A program made the translations under genes and the position numbers. Of a DNA stretch of 64,000 nucleotides, positions 16,460-25,764 are shown piece by piece. Position 1 is the first letter of the stretch, and every line of letters begins with the position of its first letter. The notes under the pieces are model-generated. The model was not told where the DNA came from. It saw only the letters and a program-made list of their open reading frames with translations, and made no database searches. The DNA comes from Allorhizobium ampelinum S4. Its GTDB lineage: Bacteria; Pseudomonadota; Alphaproteobacteria; Rhizobiales; Rhizobiaceae. The stretch covers positions 434,001 to 498,000 of the forward strand of contig NC_011988.1 of assembly GCF_000016285.1 (NCBI RefSeq). Direction: 5' to 3'.

Positions 16460-18430
16460 TTATCTCGGAACGCCATCCGGGCGCAGTTGCCGTCTTTGTG
16501 CTGCTATACGGAACGGGGCGTTCATCGCACCATAACCACCATAGGCGCCGCGCCTCTCGACGATTTCGAAGAAAAAGCCCTCACCGAAGGTCCGGCTGTA
16601 GATTTGGAAATACTCGCCATTATCGTCGCGGTCGTAAAGGATACTGGCCGAACGCAGTGCATCGGCAAAATCCGGTTCCAGACCGAAGCGGGCTTCCAAA
16701 TCGTCATAATAGTTGCGCGAGATAGTCAGCGCCTGGAAGCCGCAGGCCGATAGCGCCTGCGCCGTCGCGAAGATATCGTCGGTCGCCAGGGCGATATGCT
16801 GGATGCTGGTGCCGAAGCCTTCTTCGAGAAACTTTCCGGCGACGGTTTTCCGGTTATCGGCGCCGTTCAACGTCACCCTGAAACGAGGATCTGGTTTGCT
16901 TTCGATCGCTTGGCTGCGCACCAGCCCGCCCGGATCGACCACATCGACCATGGGCGTGCGCCGCGTGGCGAAGATCGAGCCGTAAAACAGCAGGCATGTC
17001 AGCATCTCGTCATAGCGGGTTGTCTGGGCGAGATGGTCGATACGGGTCAGGCGGGTATTTGCCGGAGCCTGATCGGCGTCTACGTCTTTGAATTCCTGTT
17101 TCCAGATGCCGGACAGGGCAGGCGTGTCATCAAGGAAATAAATGACGCCATTGCTCACGCCTTGAATGGCGGGCACGGGTACTTCGCCCGGTTTGCGCGG
17201 TTCTGAGAAGCTCGTTGCCCCCAGCGCCGTGGCGCGCTTCAAGGCGTCTTCGGCGTGCCCCACCTTCATGCCGAAGGCGTAGGCACTTGTGCCGTGGATT
17301 GCATAGGAGGCGCCGGCAAAACTGTTGTTTGTCGTATCGGTATTGATGAGAATGCGGATGTCGCCCTGGGTGTAAAGGTCAAGATCCCTGTTGCGATGGG
17401 TCGCGGTTTTCGAAAAGCCGAGCGTCGCTAAAAATGCTGCCAGATCCTGTTTTTCCTCGACCGACGTCGCAAATTCCACGAATTCGACGCCCTGGGTTTC
17501 GACAGGGGCTGGCATGGCCGGGGCGCTGAGCCGGATATCGGGTTCGAGGCGTTGGACTTGGTCCATGAGGTAGACCAGCGAGCGGTGGCCGTCCTCGGCA
17601 ATGGCCCGCGGTGAGCCTCCCCGGAACTGGTCGTTGAAAATCTCCAGGGATAGCGGCCCGGTATAGCCTGTGGCGGCCACAGCGCGCATGAAATCGACCA
17701 CCGGCAAGTCGCCTTCGCAGGGCATGTTGCGGAAATGGCGGCTCCAGTAGAGCAGATCCATGTCGAAAAGCGGCGCATCGGCCAGTTGGACGATGAAGAT
17801 CTTGTCGCCGGGAATGGAACGGATCGAGTTTGGATCGATCTTGCGCGACAGGGTGTGAAAACTATCAAGGATCAGGCCGACATTGGCATGGTTTGCCCGG
17901 CGGACGACTTCCCAGGCATCCCTGTGGTCGTTGACGTGGCGGCCCCAGGCAAGTGCCTCGTAGCCGACGCGGACGCCATGCTTTGCGGCGCGTTCGCCCA
18001 GCTCCTGGAAATCGGCGGCGGCCCGGTCGATGCCGCCCAGCGAGATGGGAGAGACATTTGAGCAGATCAGCATCAGGTCGGTGCCAAGCTCATCCATGAT
18101 CTCGAATTTGCGCTCGGCCCGCTCAAAAGCGCGGGCGCGGTGCAGTTCCGGCATGCCTTCGAAATCGCGGAAGGGCTGGAACAGGGTGATGTCGAGACCG
18201 TGGTCGGCAACCATTTTCGCCACATCCCGGGGGGAGGCGTCATAGGTCAGGAAGTCGTTCTCGAAAATTTCAACGCCGCTGAAGCCAGCCTTGGCAATGG
18301 CCGCCAGCTTTTCCGGAAATTCCCCACTGATCGATACGGTTGCAATCGATGTCCGCATGGTTACTGTCCCGGGGTGTGAAGGGGTGCTGGCATGGGTGCT
18401 CGTCCGGTCGCTTTTGTCTGGGCTTGCCAT
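16460..18430 (-). CDS. qsuB: 3-dehydroshikimate dehydratase fused to 4-hydroxyphenylpyruvate dioxygenase-like domain (QsuB type)
   Basis: 656 residues on the minus strand. Residues about 25-290 form a TIM-barrel sugar-phosphate isomerase/AP-endonuclease-2 domain (TSIATVSISGEFPEKLAAIAKAGFSGVEIFENDF), the 3-dehydroshikimate dehydratase half that makes protocatechuate. Residues about 320-640 are a two-module VOC domain like 4-hydroxyphenylpyruvate dioxygenase, with ligand-type residues in RIDHLAQTTR, QHIALATDD and FFEIVERRG. This fused layout is known from QsuB of Corynebacterium. The start at 18430 has a GGAAAGGAAG site; MRTSIATVS at 18358 is the alternative and would remove a 24-residue Ser/Thr-rich leader. 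The gene is divergent from a TetR regulator and close to aroE and aroQ. Confidence 0.88.
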   Translation of the reverse strand: MASPDKSDRTSTHASTPSHPGTVTMRTSIATVSISGEFPEKLAAIAKAGFSGVEIFENDFLTYDASPRDVAKMVADHGLDITLFQPFRDFEGMPELHRARAFERAERKFEIMDELGTDLMLICSNVSPISLGGIDRAAADFQELGERAAKHGVRVGYEALAWGRHVNDHRDAWEVVRRANHANVGLILDSFHTLSRKIDPNSIRSIPGDKIFIVQLADAPLFDMDLLYWSRHFRNMPCEGDLPVVDFMRAVAATGYTGPLSLEIFNDQFRGGSPRAIAEDGHRSLVYLMDQVQRLEPDIRLSAPAMPAPVETQGVEFVEFATSVEEKQDLAAFLATLGFSKTATHRNRDLDLYTQGDIRILINTDTTNNSFAGASYAIHGTSAYAFGMKVGHAEDALKRATALGATSFSEPRKPGEVPVPAIQGVSNGVIYFLDDTPALSGIWKQEFKDVDADQAPANTRLTRIDHLAQTTRYDEMLTCLLFYGSIFATRRTPMVDVVDPGGLVRSQAIESKPDPRFRVTLNGADNRKTVAGKFLEEGFGTSIQHIALATDDIFATAQALSACGFQALTISRNYYDDLEARFGLEPDFADALRSASILYDRDDNGEYFQIYSRTFGEGFFFEIVERRGAYGGYGAMNAPFRIAAQRRQLRPDGVPR

Positions 18431-18453
18431 ATTGCTTCCTTTCCGGCTTTATG

Positions 18454-18473
18454 TACTGCTTGGTTAAGAAGTA
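18454..18473. promoter_or_regulatory. Candidate TetR operator between qsuB and the TetR gene
   Basis: TACTGCTT-GGTT-AAGAAGTA is an imperfect palindrome (one mismatch per 8-base arm) midway in the 74-base divergent intergenic region, where one bound dimer could control both promoters. Confidence 0.45.
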
Positions 18474-18504
18474 GAGCCTGGCGCTGCGGCCTGGCGGCGG
18501 ATGG

Positions 18505-19230
18505 ATGATGAAACGGGACGCAACCACGCGAGACGGTAAAGAGGCTCGCCCGGCCAAAGGGGAGCCTGGCAAACGCGACCCGGCCAAACGGGACCCCGAA
18601 GGCGTGCGCCGCGATATTCTTTCGGTGGCGATGGAAGAGTTCTCGCAAAACGGCCTGTCTGGCGCGCGCATTGACGAGATTGCCGCCAGAACCCGCACGT
18701 CCAAGCGGATGATCTATTATTATTTCGGTGACAAGGAAGGGCTTTACCAGCGCGTGCTGGAAGAAGCCTATGGCAAGGTGCGCGGCGGAGAAATGGACCT
18801 GGAGCTGGAAGGGCTTGACCCTATCGCCGCCCTCGACAAGCTCTGTCGCTTCACCTTCGACCATCACCGCCGCAACCCTGCCTTCATCCGCATGGTGATC
18901 ATCGAGAATATTCATCACGGTCGCCATATGCAATTGTCCGAGACCATCAGGGGTCTCAACCAACCGGCTATCGAGGCCCTGCACGGCGTTTTGCGACGCG
19001 GGCAGGAGCAGGGACTGTTCCGGCAGGGCATCGACCCGCTTGAATTGCACTGGCAGATCAGCGCGCTGTCGTTTTTCAATGTGTCGAACGCAGCCAGCTT
19101 TTCCGTGATTTTCGGTAATGCGCTGTTTACGGCAGACGGCCAGGAGACCCTGTCGCGCCACGTGGCCGACATGGTGCTGCGCTATGTGCTGCGTGCCGAG
19201 CATATCAGCCCGATCGAGCAACGCGGCTGA
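18505..19230 (+). CDS. TetR-family transcriptional regulator
   Basis: 241 residues. A charged N-terminal tail of about 30 residues with a near repeat ([10 protein letters not shown]) precedes the TetR helix-turn-helix ([50 protein letters not shown]). The rest is a helical ligand domain of the TetR_C type found in aromatic-acid clusters. It is divergent from qsuB and overlaps the end of aroQ on the opposite strand by 26 bases. Likely represses the quinate/shikimate genes; ligand unknown (inference). Confidence 0.9.
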   Translation: MMKRDATTRDGKEARPAKGEPGKRDPAKRDPEGVRRDILSVAMEEFSQNGLSGARIDEIAARTRTSKRMIYYYFGDKEGLYQRVLEEAYGKVRGGEMDLELEGLDPIAALDKLCRFTFDHHRRNPAFIRMVIIENIHHGRHMQLSETIRGLNQPAIEALHGVLRRGQEQGLFRQGIDPLELHWQISALSFFNVSNAASFSVIFGNALFTADGQETLSRHVADMVLRYVLRAEHISPIEQRG

Positions 19231-19648
19231 TAAGATGGCGCAATGCCATTTCATAGCCCTCGATGCCCAGTCCCGCGATGACGCCCTCCGCCCGTGTTGA
19301 AACGTAGGAGTGATGCCGGAACACCTCCCGCTTGTGGATGTTGGAAATATGCACTTCGATGACCGGTGCCTCAAAGGTGTTGAGGGCATCGAGGATCGCC
19401 ACCGACGTATGGGTGAAGGCACCGGGATTGATGACGATTCCAGCCGCCTTGCCGCGTGCCTCGTGGACCCAGTCGATGATCTCGTATTCCCGGTTGCTCT
19501 GCGCGAAAAAGATCGAATGTCCTGCCGCCTCGGCAATCGCGCGGCAATTGTCCTCGACATCGACAAGGGTTTCGCGACCGTAAATCTCAGGCTGACGTTG
19601 GCCGAGAAGGTTGAGGTTTGGACCGTTCAGGATGAAAAACAGGCTCAT
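19205..19648 (-). CDS. aroQ: Type II 3-dehydroquinate dehydratase
   Basis: 147 residues from the ATG that follows GGAGG; a longer start (19669) adds only MCFGGSR. It has [19 protein letters not shown] with catalytic Tyr23, [17 protein letters not shown], and HISNIHKRE with catalytic His100, the full type II set. It converts 3-dehydroquinate to 3-dehydroshikimate. Here the context is catabolic: its start overlaps the stop of an aroE-like gene, and qsuB would take the product on to protocatechuate. Confidence 0.95.
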   Translation of the reverse strand: MSLFFILNGPNLNLLGQRQPEIYGRETLVDVEDNCRAIAEAAGHSIFFAQSNREYEIIDWVHEARGKAAGIVINPGAFTHTSVAILDALNTFEAPVIEVHISNIHKREVFRHHSYVSTRAEGVIAGLGIEGYEMALRHLISRVARSG

Positions 19649-20514
19649 GCGGCTGCCTCCGAAACACAAAGTTCAGTGAAATGGGCGCTCATCCGCTCGG
19701 CATCTGGCTCGTAGCCGCAGAACAGACGGAAAGCGCCGACTGCCTGAAACACGGCCATCCCGCCACCGGGCAGTGTTTGGCAGCCCTTGTCGCGCGCCGT
19801 TGCGATCAGTTCGGTGACGAGTGGCATATAGACGATGTCGGCAACCCAATGGCGCGGCTCGATCAGATCCGCGGCGACCGGCAGTCCCGGATGGGCGGGC
19901 ATCCCGACCGGGGTGGCGTGAATAAGCCCATCGGCTTCGGCTAAGGACTGACTGGGAGCGGTGACAGCATGGGCGCGTCCTTCACTGAAGCGCGCATTGA
20001 GCGCTGCTGCCAGTCCTTCGGCTCTCGTGAGGTCTTGGTCGAAAATGTCCAACTGTTCGATCCCCAATTTCAGCGCGGCATGGGCAACGGCCACCCCCGC
20101 ACCGCCTGCGCCGATCAGCAATGCCCGCTTCAATTGTACATCCGGCAGGCCGCGCCGGAAGCTTTCGTAGAAGCCTGACCAGTCAGTATTATGGCCGATC
20201 CGCTTGCCATCCCTGAAGACGACCGTATTCACTGCACCCAGCATACGGGCATCTTCCGAGAGATCATCAAGAAAGGGGATGACTGCCTGTTTGAAGGGAT
20301 GGGTGATATTGGTGCCAGCAAATCCGCGTGTCTGGCACTCGTCCAGCAGGTCAGGCAGTGCGCTTTCCGGCAGGTTGCGCACATGAATGTCGATCAATTC
20401 GTAGCGATAATCCAGCCCGTGCGCCGCCCCTTCGCGCATATGCATGGCAGGGGATTTGGAGAGCTGGATATCGGTACCAATCAGGCCGACGTGAAGAATG
20501 GGTTTTTCTGTCAT
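19645..20514 (-). CDS. aroE: Shikimate/quinate dehydrogenase (AroE/QsuD family)
   Basis: 289 residues from the ATG at 20514; a GTG four codons earlier is possible. N-terminal substrate domain [16 protein letters not shown], then [10 protein letters not shown] with catalytic Lys75, GHNTDWSGF with Asp111, and the NAD(P) loop [17 protein letters not shown]. The THPFKQ form instead of the usual TxPxK motif is what I recall for quinate/shikimate dehydrogenases of the QsuD group, which favour catabolic use with NAD. It is cotranscribed with aroQ and the ABC genes. Confidence 0.9.
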   Translation of the reverse strand: MTEKPILHVGLIGTDIQLSKSPAMHMREGAAHGLDYRYELIDIHVRNLPESALPDLLDECQTRGFAGTNITHPFKQAVIPFLDDLSEDARMLGAVNTVVFRDGKRIGHNTDWSGFYESFRRGLPDVQLKRALLIGAGGAGVAVAHAALKLGIEQLDIFDQDLTRAEGLAAALNARFSEGRAHAVTAPSQSLAEADGLIHATPVGMPAHPGLPVAADLIEPRHWVADIVYMPLVTELIATARDKGCQTLPGGGMAVFQAVGAFRLFCGYEPDAERMSAHFTELCVSEAAA

Positions 20515-20585
20515 GATTGCGTCCACTTGGTCGGCGTGGTGAAGGCTTTTACCTGCCTGTTACGTTGTCGCTGCGGCAATGCAGC

Positions 20586-21344
20586 TCAGTGATGGGCGAG
20601 AATTTCGCCCAGGAACGTGCGGGTGCGTTGATGCTGCGGATTGCGGAAGAACTCTTCCGGTGGTCCTTCCTCGATGATCTGCGCGGAGGCCATGAACACG
20701 ACGCGATCTGCAACCTGACGGGCAAAGCCCATTTCATGGGTGACGCAGATCATCGTCATGCCGTCGCGGGCAAGACCGATCATCGTATCCAGCACTTCCT
20801 TGACCATTTCAGGGTCAAGAGCCGAGGTGGGCTCATCGAACAGCATCGCCTTCGGCTCCATGCAAAGTGCGCGCGCAATAGCGACGCGTTGCTGCTGACC
20901 ACCGGAAAGCTGGGCGGGATATTTGTCCGCCTGGTCCAGAATGTGAACACGATCCAGATATTTGCGGGCGACCTCTTCGGCCTGTTGCTTCTGAAGCCCC
21001 TTCACCCGCATCGGCGCAAGGGTGCAGTTTTCCAGGATCGTCATGTGTGGAAACAGGTTGAAGCTCTGGAACACCATGCCAACCTCGCGGCGTACTGCGT
21101 CGATGGTGCGGCTCGCGCTGGTGAGCGTGGTGCCTTCGACGGTGATCTTGCCTTCCTGGATTTCCTCCAGATGGTTTATGCAGCGGATCAATGTCGATTT
21201 TCCGGAGCCGGACGGCCCGCAAAGGACGATTTTTTCGCCTTTGCGGACTGTCAGGTTGATGTCTTTCAGCGCGTGGTAGGCTCCATACCACTTTCCAACG
21301 CCTTCAAGTGCGATCAGTGGAACCTGTGCGGTGGATTGTTGCAT
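20586..21344 (-). CDS. Polar amino acid-type ABC transporter ATP-binding protein
   Basis: 252 residues from [15 protein letters not shown], preceded by GGAGAGG; a longer frame to 21410 shadows the neighbouring gene. Walker [12 protein letters not shown]-loop [12 protein letters not shown], signature [15 protein letters not shown], Walker [14 protein letters not shown], switch histidine CVTHEMGFA. This is the GlnQ/HisP type. Neighbours are the binding protein and two permeases upstream and aroE and aroQ downstream, so import of quinate, shikimate or a related acid is a reasonable inference. Confidence 0.93.
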   Translation of the reverse strand: MQQSTAQVPLIALEGVGKWYGAYHALKDINLTVRKGEKIVLCGPSGSGKSTLIRCINHLEEIQEGKITVEGTTLTSASRTIDAVRREVGMVFQSFNLFPHMTILENCTLAPMRVKGLQKQQAEEVARKYLDRVHILDQADKYPAQLSGGQQQRVAIARALCMEPKAMLFDEPTSALDPEMVKEVLDTMIGLARDGMTMICVTHEMGFARQVADRVVFMASAQIIEEGPPEEFFRNPQHQRTRTFLGEILAHH

Positions 21345-21357
21345 GGAAGCCTCTCCA

Positions 21358-22200
21358 TTACTTCGCGGTGAACGGGATGTCCGGAAGCGAATCCGGGAAT
21401 GCCGGAACATCGCGCTTCATCCACTTGGCGTAGATCTTTGCCAGTTGGCCATCGGCCTTGATCTTGTCGATGAAACTGTTGATGCTTTCGTTCCAGTCCT
21501 TCTCGCCCGGACGCATTCCGGCGCCGTTATAGAGCGTGACGAGGTCGAACTTCGTTTCATACTTGCCCGCAGCGGCAGCGTTCAGCCGATCGCCATAGAA
21601 CTGGTTGCCACCGACGGCTTCGACCTGACCTGAAATCAGAGCCTGGATGTTTGCTGCGTCATCATCGAAACGCAGGATGCTGGCCTTGCTGCCTGCGCCA
21701 GCGGTGATGGCGGTATCCATGGCGCTGGATTTCGGCACGCCGACGGAAACGCCGGTCAGATCGTCATAGCTGCCGATCTTCTTGTCCTTCGGTCCGTAGA
21801 CCGACAAGACGTTGCCGGCATAGGGCTTGGAGAACTGGATGGTCTTGGCGCGGTCGGCGGTCATGCCCATGGTGGCAAACAGGATATCGACCTTGCCGGT
21901 CATCAGGGCTGGAATGCGGTTTGCCACGGCCAGCGGCACAAACTCGGCCTTGACGCCGAGATAGTCTGCATAGGCCTTGCCGATATCGGCATCCAGACCG
22001 TCCTGCACGCCGCTGGAATTGACAAAGCCCCAAGGCGAATTGTCGCCCTGAATGCCGATCACCACTTTGCCTTTGGCCTTGGCCTGTTCCAGCGTCCCGG
22101 CGAAGGCCGTGGCGGGGGCGACGAGCGGCATGGCCGCCGCTGCCGCGATCAGGGCGAGCGCTGTGCGGCGCTTGATTGTCATTGTCTTGGATTTCATCAT
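21358..22200 (-). CDS. Periplasmic binding protein, polar amino acid (PAAT) ABC family
   Basis: 280 residues with a Sec-type signal peptide ([28 protein letters not shown]) and mature start [30 protein letters not shown], the family-3 binding-protein opening. Later landmarks are [48 protein letters not shown] and [14 protein letters not shown]. In amino acid binders an Arg after the SKPY region holds the carboxylate; the equivalent loop here reads [12 protein letters not shown], so the ligand may differ. Sits in the aroE/aroQ operon. Confidence 0.92.
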   Translation of the reverse strand: MMKSKTMTIKRRTALALIAAAAAMPLVAPATAFAGTLEQAKAKGKVVIGIQGDNSPWGFVNSSGVQDGLDADIGKAYADYLGVKAEFVPLAVANRIPALMTGKVDILFATMGMTADRAKTIQFSKPYAGNVLSVYGPKDKKIGSYDDLTGVSVGVPKSSAMDTAITAGAGSKASILRFDDDAANIQALISGQVEAVGGNQFYGDRLNAAAAGKYETKFDLVTLYNGAGMRPGEKDWNESINSFIDKIKADGQLAKIYAKWMKRDVPAFPDSLPDIPFTAK

Positions 22201-22327
22201 TTGCTCCTCCTTACAAAGCTGATGAGAGTGGTGCTTGGCACCAAACCTGATGTCGTCTTTTGTTGTGCTTCCTTGTTTTCGTTTTTGTATTGAGGAAAGC
22301 CGGTTTCTACACGTCGTCTGGTAAACC

Positions 22328-22978
22328 TTACCGGGCGGCGGCTTGCAGCCGTTTCTCTTTTCTGGCGCCCCAGAGTGAAAGCGGCCAGCAAATCAGGAAA
22401 TAGATGATGCCGACGATGGCAAAGACCGTCAGCGGCCGGAATGTCTGGTTGGAGACGATCTGCCCCGCCCGTGACAGTTCCACGAAGCCGACAATGGCGG
22501 CAAGCGAGGTCCCTTTGATCAATTGTACCAGAAAGCCGATGGTGGCGGGCAGGGAGACTTTGAAAGCCTGCGGCAGCACCACGTCCTTCATGATCGATCC
22601 GTAATGCAGGCCGAGCGCCTTGGCGGCTTCCGTCTGCCCCTTGGGAACGGCCTGAATGCCGCCGCGCCAGATATCGCCCAGGAAGGCGCTGGCATGCAGG
22701 GTGAAGGCAATGGCGACGGCGATCCAGGCATCCACGTCCAGACCGAGCAACGCAACGCCGTAATAGACGACGAAGAGCTGCATCAGCAGCGGCGTGCCTT
22801 GGAAGACGGCGATATAGCCTGCGGTCGCCTTGCGCAGAGCTGCGCTATCGGCCACCCGGGCCAAAGCGACGCAAAGGCCAAAGAATCCGCCGCCGACAAA
22901 GCCGATGGCGGTCAACGCCAGCGTCCATTTCAAACCTTGCAGCAGGAAAAACAGTTCATTGGGTCCGATAGAAGCCAT
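22328..22978 (-). CDS. PAAT-family ABC permease
   Basis: 216 residues with about five membrane segments (LKWTLALTAIGFVGGGFFGLCVALARV at the start) and the coupling loop AFLGDIWRGGIQAVPKGQTEAAKALGLHYG that is diagnostic of the HisMQ/GlnP family. One half of the heterodimeric channel; the other half is the next gene upstream. It lies 127 bases before the binding-protein gene in the same direction. Confidence 0.93.
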   Translation of the reverse strand: MASIGPNELFFLLQGLKWTLALTAIGFVGGGFFGLCVALARVADSAALRKATAGYIAVFQGTPLLMQLFVVYYGVALLGLDVDAWIAVAIAFTLHASAFLGDIWRGGIQAVPKGQTEAAKALGLHYGSIMKDVVLPQAFKVSLPATIGFLVQLIKGTSLAAIVGFVELSRAGQIVSNQTFRPLTVFAIVGIIYFLICWPLSLWGARKEKRLQAAAR

Positions 22979-22988
22979 CGTCTTCGCC

Positions 22989-23657
22989 TCACTTTACCGG
23001 GTAACTGAAGAAAATGCGGGAAATGAGCGCAAAAGCCCCCATCATCAGCGAGGAAATCACCAGGTAAAGCAGGGTGATCGAGAAATAGACCTCGAAGGAC
23101 CGGAACGTATCCGCTTCGATTTTCTGGGCAACGGACGTTAATTCGTAAGCTGCAATTGACGTGCAGACCGAGGTCGTCAGCGTCAGCATGACGAACTGGC
23201 TGGTGAGCGATGGGTAGACGGCCCGCAAAGCTGGCTTGAGAATGATGTGGCGCAGGATTTGCGCCCGGTGCAGGCCGAGCGCAAGACCCGCCTCCACCTG
23301 CCCCTTGCCGATGGAATCCACTCCACCGCGAATGATTTCGATGGCATAGGCGCCGCCGTTCAGGCCGAGAGCGACAATTGCCGTGACGGTCGGGTTGAGC
23401 CGAACACCGATTTGCGGAAGAGCGAAGAAAATGAAGAAGATCTGGACAAGGAAGGGCGTATTGCGGATCAACTCAACAAAGCCGATTGTGGCGCTTCTCA
23501 AGATGCGGGAGGGCGACCGGCGCGCAACAACCCCGAAAATGCCGATGATGGTTGCGATGGACATGCCGGCGATGGCAAGACCAATGGTTGCCAGGCATGC
23601 CAGGATCAATTCCGGCAGTCGCTCGATCACAACCGAAAAGTCGAGAGTGTAACCCAT
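22989..23657 (-). CDS. PAAT-family ABC permease
   Basis: 222 residues from MGYTLDFSVVIERLPEL, preceded by GGGAGGG; the open frame extends to 23780 without family sequence. The coupling loop is AYAIEIIRGGVDSIGKGQVEAGLALGLHRA. First gene of the minus-strand operon permease-permease-binding protein-ATPase-aroE-aroQ. Ten bases separate it from the next permease. Confidence 0.92.
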   Translation of the reverse strand: MGYTLDFSVVIERLPELILACLATIGLAIAGMSIATIIGIFGVVARRSPSRILRSATIGFVELIRNTPFLVQIFFIFFALPQIGVRLNPTVTAIVALGLNGGAYAIEIIRGGVDSIGKGQVEAGLALGLHRAQILRHIILKPALRAVYPSLTSQFVMLTLTTSVCTSIAAYELTSVAQKIEADTFRSFEVYFSITLLYLVISSLMMGAFALISRIFFSYPVK

Positions 23658-24059
23658 TTTCCCTCCCAGGCATTGTCTAAGCCCTGACTGACAAGGCTTT
23701 AAAGCTCCCCATGCAAGCCGATAAGGCTGGCACGTTCCCTTTATTTTCCGCGGGTCGTGGCGCTCTCTCCTCGCGCCCAACCTCCGTCGTTAATATGTTT
23801 GTACCAGTTAGTTCATACTTAGGCAATATGATTTGCGAAAGATCAATTGATGTGGATTGACGAATTTCGGGTGCTCTAGCCGAGGTAAGGGGATTGCAAC
23901 ATTTGATGTCTGCCTCCTCGCTTTATTCAAACTGAATTGAACGCGGGCCGACCCGGTTCTGCCAGTTCGATGCAGCGAGTGCAGATAGAATGGGGAAATG
24001 GGAGGAGAGGCGACAGATCCCATGCCTCGGACGCGCCAAATAATATAGACGCTCATCTT

Positions 24060-24092
24060 ATACGAAGAGTCATTGAAGATGACTCTTCGTAT
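24060..24092. repeat. Perfect 14-base inverted repeat
   Basis: ATACGAAGAGTCAT and ATGACTCTTCGTAT are separated by TGAAG. It would form a strong hairpin on either strand. No T tail follows, so it is not a standard terminator. Confidence 0.5.
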
Positions 24093-24149
24093 TCGTTTTG
24101 CAACGCCTTCAAGGCGAGAATGCGTGAGCATTTTCAATCCTTGGTATTA

Positions 24150-24191
24150 TACGAAAGCCCGACGATGTGTTGGCATCTTCGGGCTTTTGTA
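24150..24191 (-). terminator. Terminator-like hairpin downstream of the SphA-like gene
   Basis: TACGAAAGCCCGA and TCGGGCTTTTGTA pair over 13 positions with one G-U type mismatch and a 16-base loop. Read on the minus strand it lies about 94 bases after the stop of the outer-membrane protein gene and ends in TTTCGTATAAT. Confidence 0.5.
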
Positions 24192-24284
24192 TGCGGAGAA
24201 ATTTACGGGGCAGGCGTTTGAATTTCTGTCGGATCGCCTGCCTTTGAACGCTCGTCTCGAAAATCGAGCTGTGATCGGATAATT

Positions 24285-25175
24285 CTAGAATTTTGTTGCG
24301 AGATTCACCCAGAGAGTGTTGCCTTCGGTTCGGTTTTTAGCCACCACGTCATGTTGCCATGACGCGCTTATGCCCAGGCCCGGATTGAAGTTATAGGTCA
24401 ATGATGGACCAATCGCCAGACCTTCGCCGCGATGGCCGTCGGAGGCGACGCCGGGTCCTTTGTCATCGGTGAACTGCTTGATGTAATATCCTGTTGCTCC
24501 GACTCTTATCTTGCCAAAATTCCAGCCGACTGCGTAATCAAGGACGAACTCATTACCGGTTTTGTAGTCGGTTGCTGTGTTTTCGGAGTTGAAGATGACC
24601 CTCGCGGCGGTCGCGAATTCAAGTCCTTGTGGGTCGGAATAATGATAGGCAACCGTTGGCTGTACGGACCAGTGATTAAGGCCCGCATTGGCAAGGGCGT
24701 TCTCGTCGTAAGCGCCGGTCGGTATGCCGATGTCTATCCCGGTGATGAATGTCTGATTCTGATCAGGGTGCCATGATAACCCAACAGTTGCAGTTGCGTC
24801 TCCCAGGTTAAAGCCAGAGTCTCTTGCAAATGTGTTGGAAATATCGAGGTGAATAAGGGGAAGGACGAGCTGTCCCCAGAGTTGGGCGTCGCCGATACGG
24901 ATATCTGATACATAAATGAAGCGAAGAGTTTCAACGGTGGCTTTCACCTTGAAGTCTATGGGTATTTCACGACCTTTGCCGTCATTGACTCTGTTGGCGC
25001 TAAAGTAACTTGTCTGCGAAAGAAAATAAAATCCCTCAAATGGAGGAATGGCGCCCGCGTAAAATTGTGACGCGCCCGGTGCATATTGCGTATTGCTGTT
25101 TTCTGCGGCGTTTGCCGCTGTAAAACAGCCCGTGAGGAAAAGTGCTGCCCCCAGTAACGTCCGTGTGTTTTTCAT
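24285..25175 (-). CDS. SphA / phenol MetA-degradation family outer-membrane protein
   Basis: 296 residues with a signal peptide (LGAALFLTGCFTAANA) and a body of alternating beta-strands typical of the Phenol_MetA_deg family: APGASQFYAGAIPPFEGFYFLSQTSYFSANRVND, GDATATVGLSWHPDQNQTFITGIDIGIPTGAYDE and LAIGPSLTYNFNPGLGISASWQHDVVAKN. It ends in Phe, as outer-membrane barrels do. The family often sits in aromatic catabolic loci and is thought to admit hydrophobic or aromatic substrates. A single gene flanked by AT-rich, gene-free DNA; no operon partner. Confidence 0.85.
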   Translation of the reverse strand: MKNTRTLLGAALFLTGCFTAANAAENSNTQYAPGASQFYAGAIPPFEGFYFLSQTSYFSANRVNDGKGREIPIDFKVKATVETLRFIYVSDIRIGDAQLWGQLVLPLIHLDISNTFARDSGFNLGDATATVGLSWHPDQNQTFITGIDIGIPTGAYDENALANAGLNHWSVQPTVAYHYSDPQGLEFATAARVIFNSENTATDYKTGNEFVLDYAVGWNFGKIRVGATGYYIKQFTDDKGPGVASDGHRGEGLAIGPSLTYNFNPGLGISASWQHDVVAKNRTEGNTLWVNLATKF

Positions 25176-25764
25176 TCTTCTCTCCTCCTCTTGAGATGAA
25201 TAAAAATATCGTCACAGGCGATGAATCGCTCAATGTGATGATATTTGAATTTATTTCGATTTTTTCAATCCAAAATAAACGTATTTTTAAATACCGCGCA
25301 TCGTTGATGTGCAGTATTGATGCCGTTATTGATTGGATATACGTCCCCAGGAATTTTTAATAATTGCTTTGCAATCATAACGACTGGATAGCAATAATTT
25401 ACTCCCTATTCTCCTCCTATTTCTGGTAGAGAAGGGTTTGACGAATGTAAAATTCCAATTCGGAATAGAATGTATTGATTTGATGAATATTTTGAGATGG
25501 AGAAATGCTTCGGAGTGCAGGCGTATTTCGGATCTTATAATATTTCGATTATTTTTGTGGCATAAAATTATTGAAATTATCAGAAAATGAATTTCTGGGT
25601 AATTTTAATGGGTGCCTACATAATTTTATGGTTCGATCACGCTTGTGCGCATTGTCTCATCGATACAGGAGTGCGAGATCCTCGCCAGCCGCTCATGTCG
25701 GGGCGCCTGGAAAGGGGCGTTTGGCAATCTTCGGTTGTACCGATTGGGATACAAACGCTTTGCC
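25176..25764. other. 589-base AT-rich gene-free region
   Basis: Markedly more AT-rich than its surroundings. Small inverted repeats include GTATTT-TT-AAATAC (25281-25294) and ATTGC-TTT-GCAAT near 25370. The promoter of the SphA-like gene must lie in the left part; its AGGAGGAGAGAAG ribosome binding site is at about 25179-25190. Open frames on the plus strand between 25571 and 25960 lack ribosome binding sites and overlap treZ, so I do not call them. Confidence 0.55.

Larger units (their letters stand above)
23658..24284. other. 627-base gene-free region with two hairpins
   Basis: Upstream region of the ABC-aroE-aroQ operon (left part) and downstream region of the SphA-like gene (right part). 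It contains the perfect inverted repeat at 24060-24092 and a terminator-like repeat at 24150-24191. A possible regulator site (GTACCAGTTAGTTCATACTT, about 23801-23821) lies near the operon promoter but is not symmetric enough to call. Confidence 0.55.

Noticed and set aside
23808..24137. 109-codon minus-strand open frame in the gene-free region
   Set aside because: No ribosome binding site, no similarity that I recognise, and it covers the 24060-24092 hairpin.
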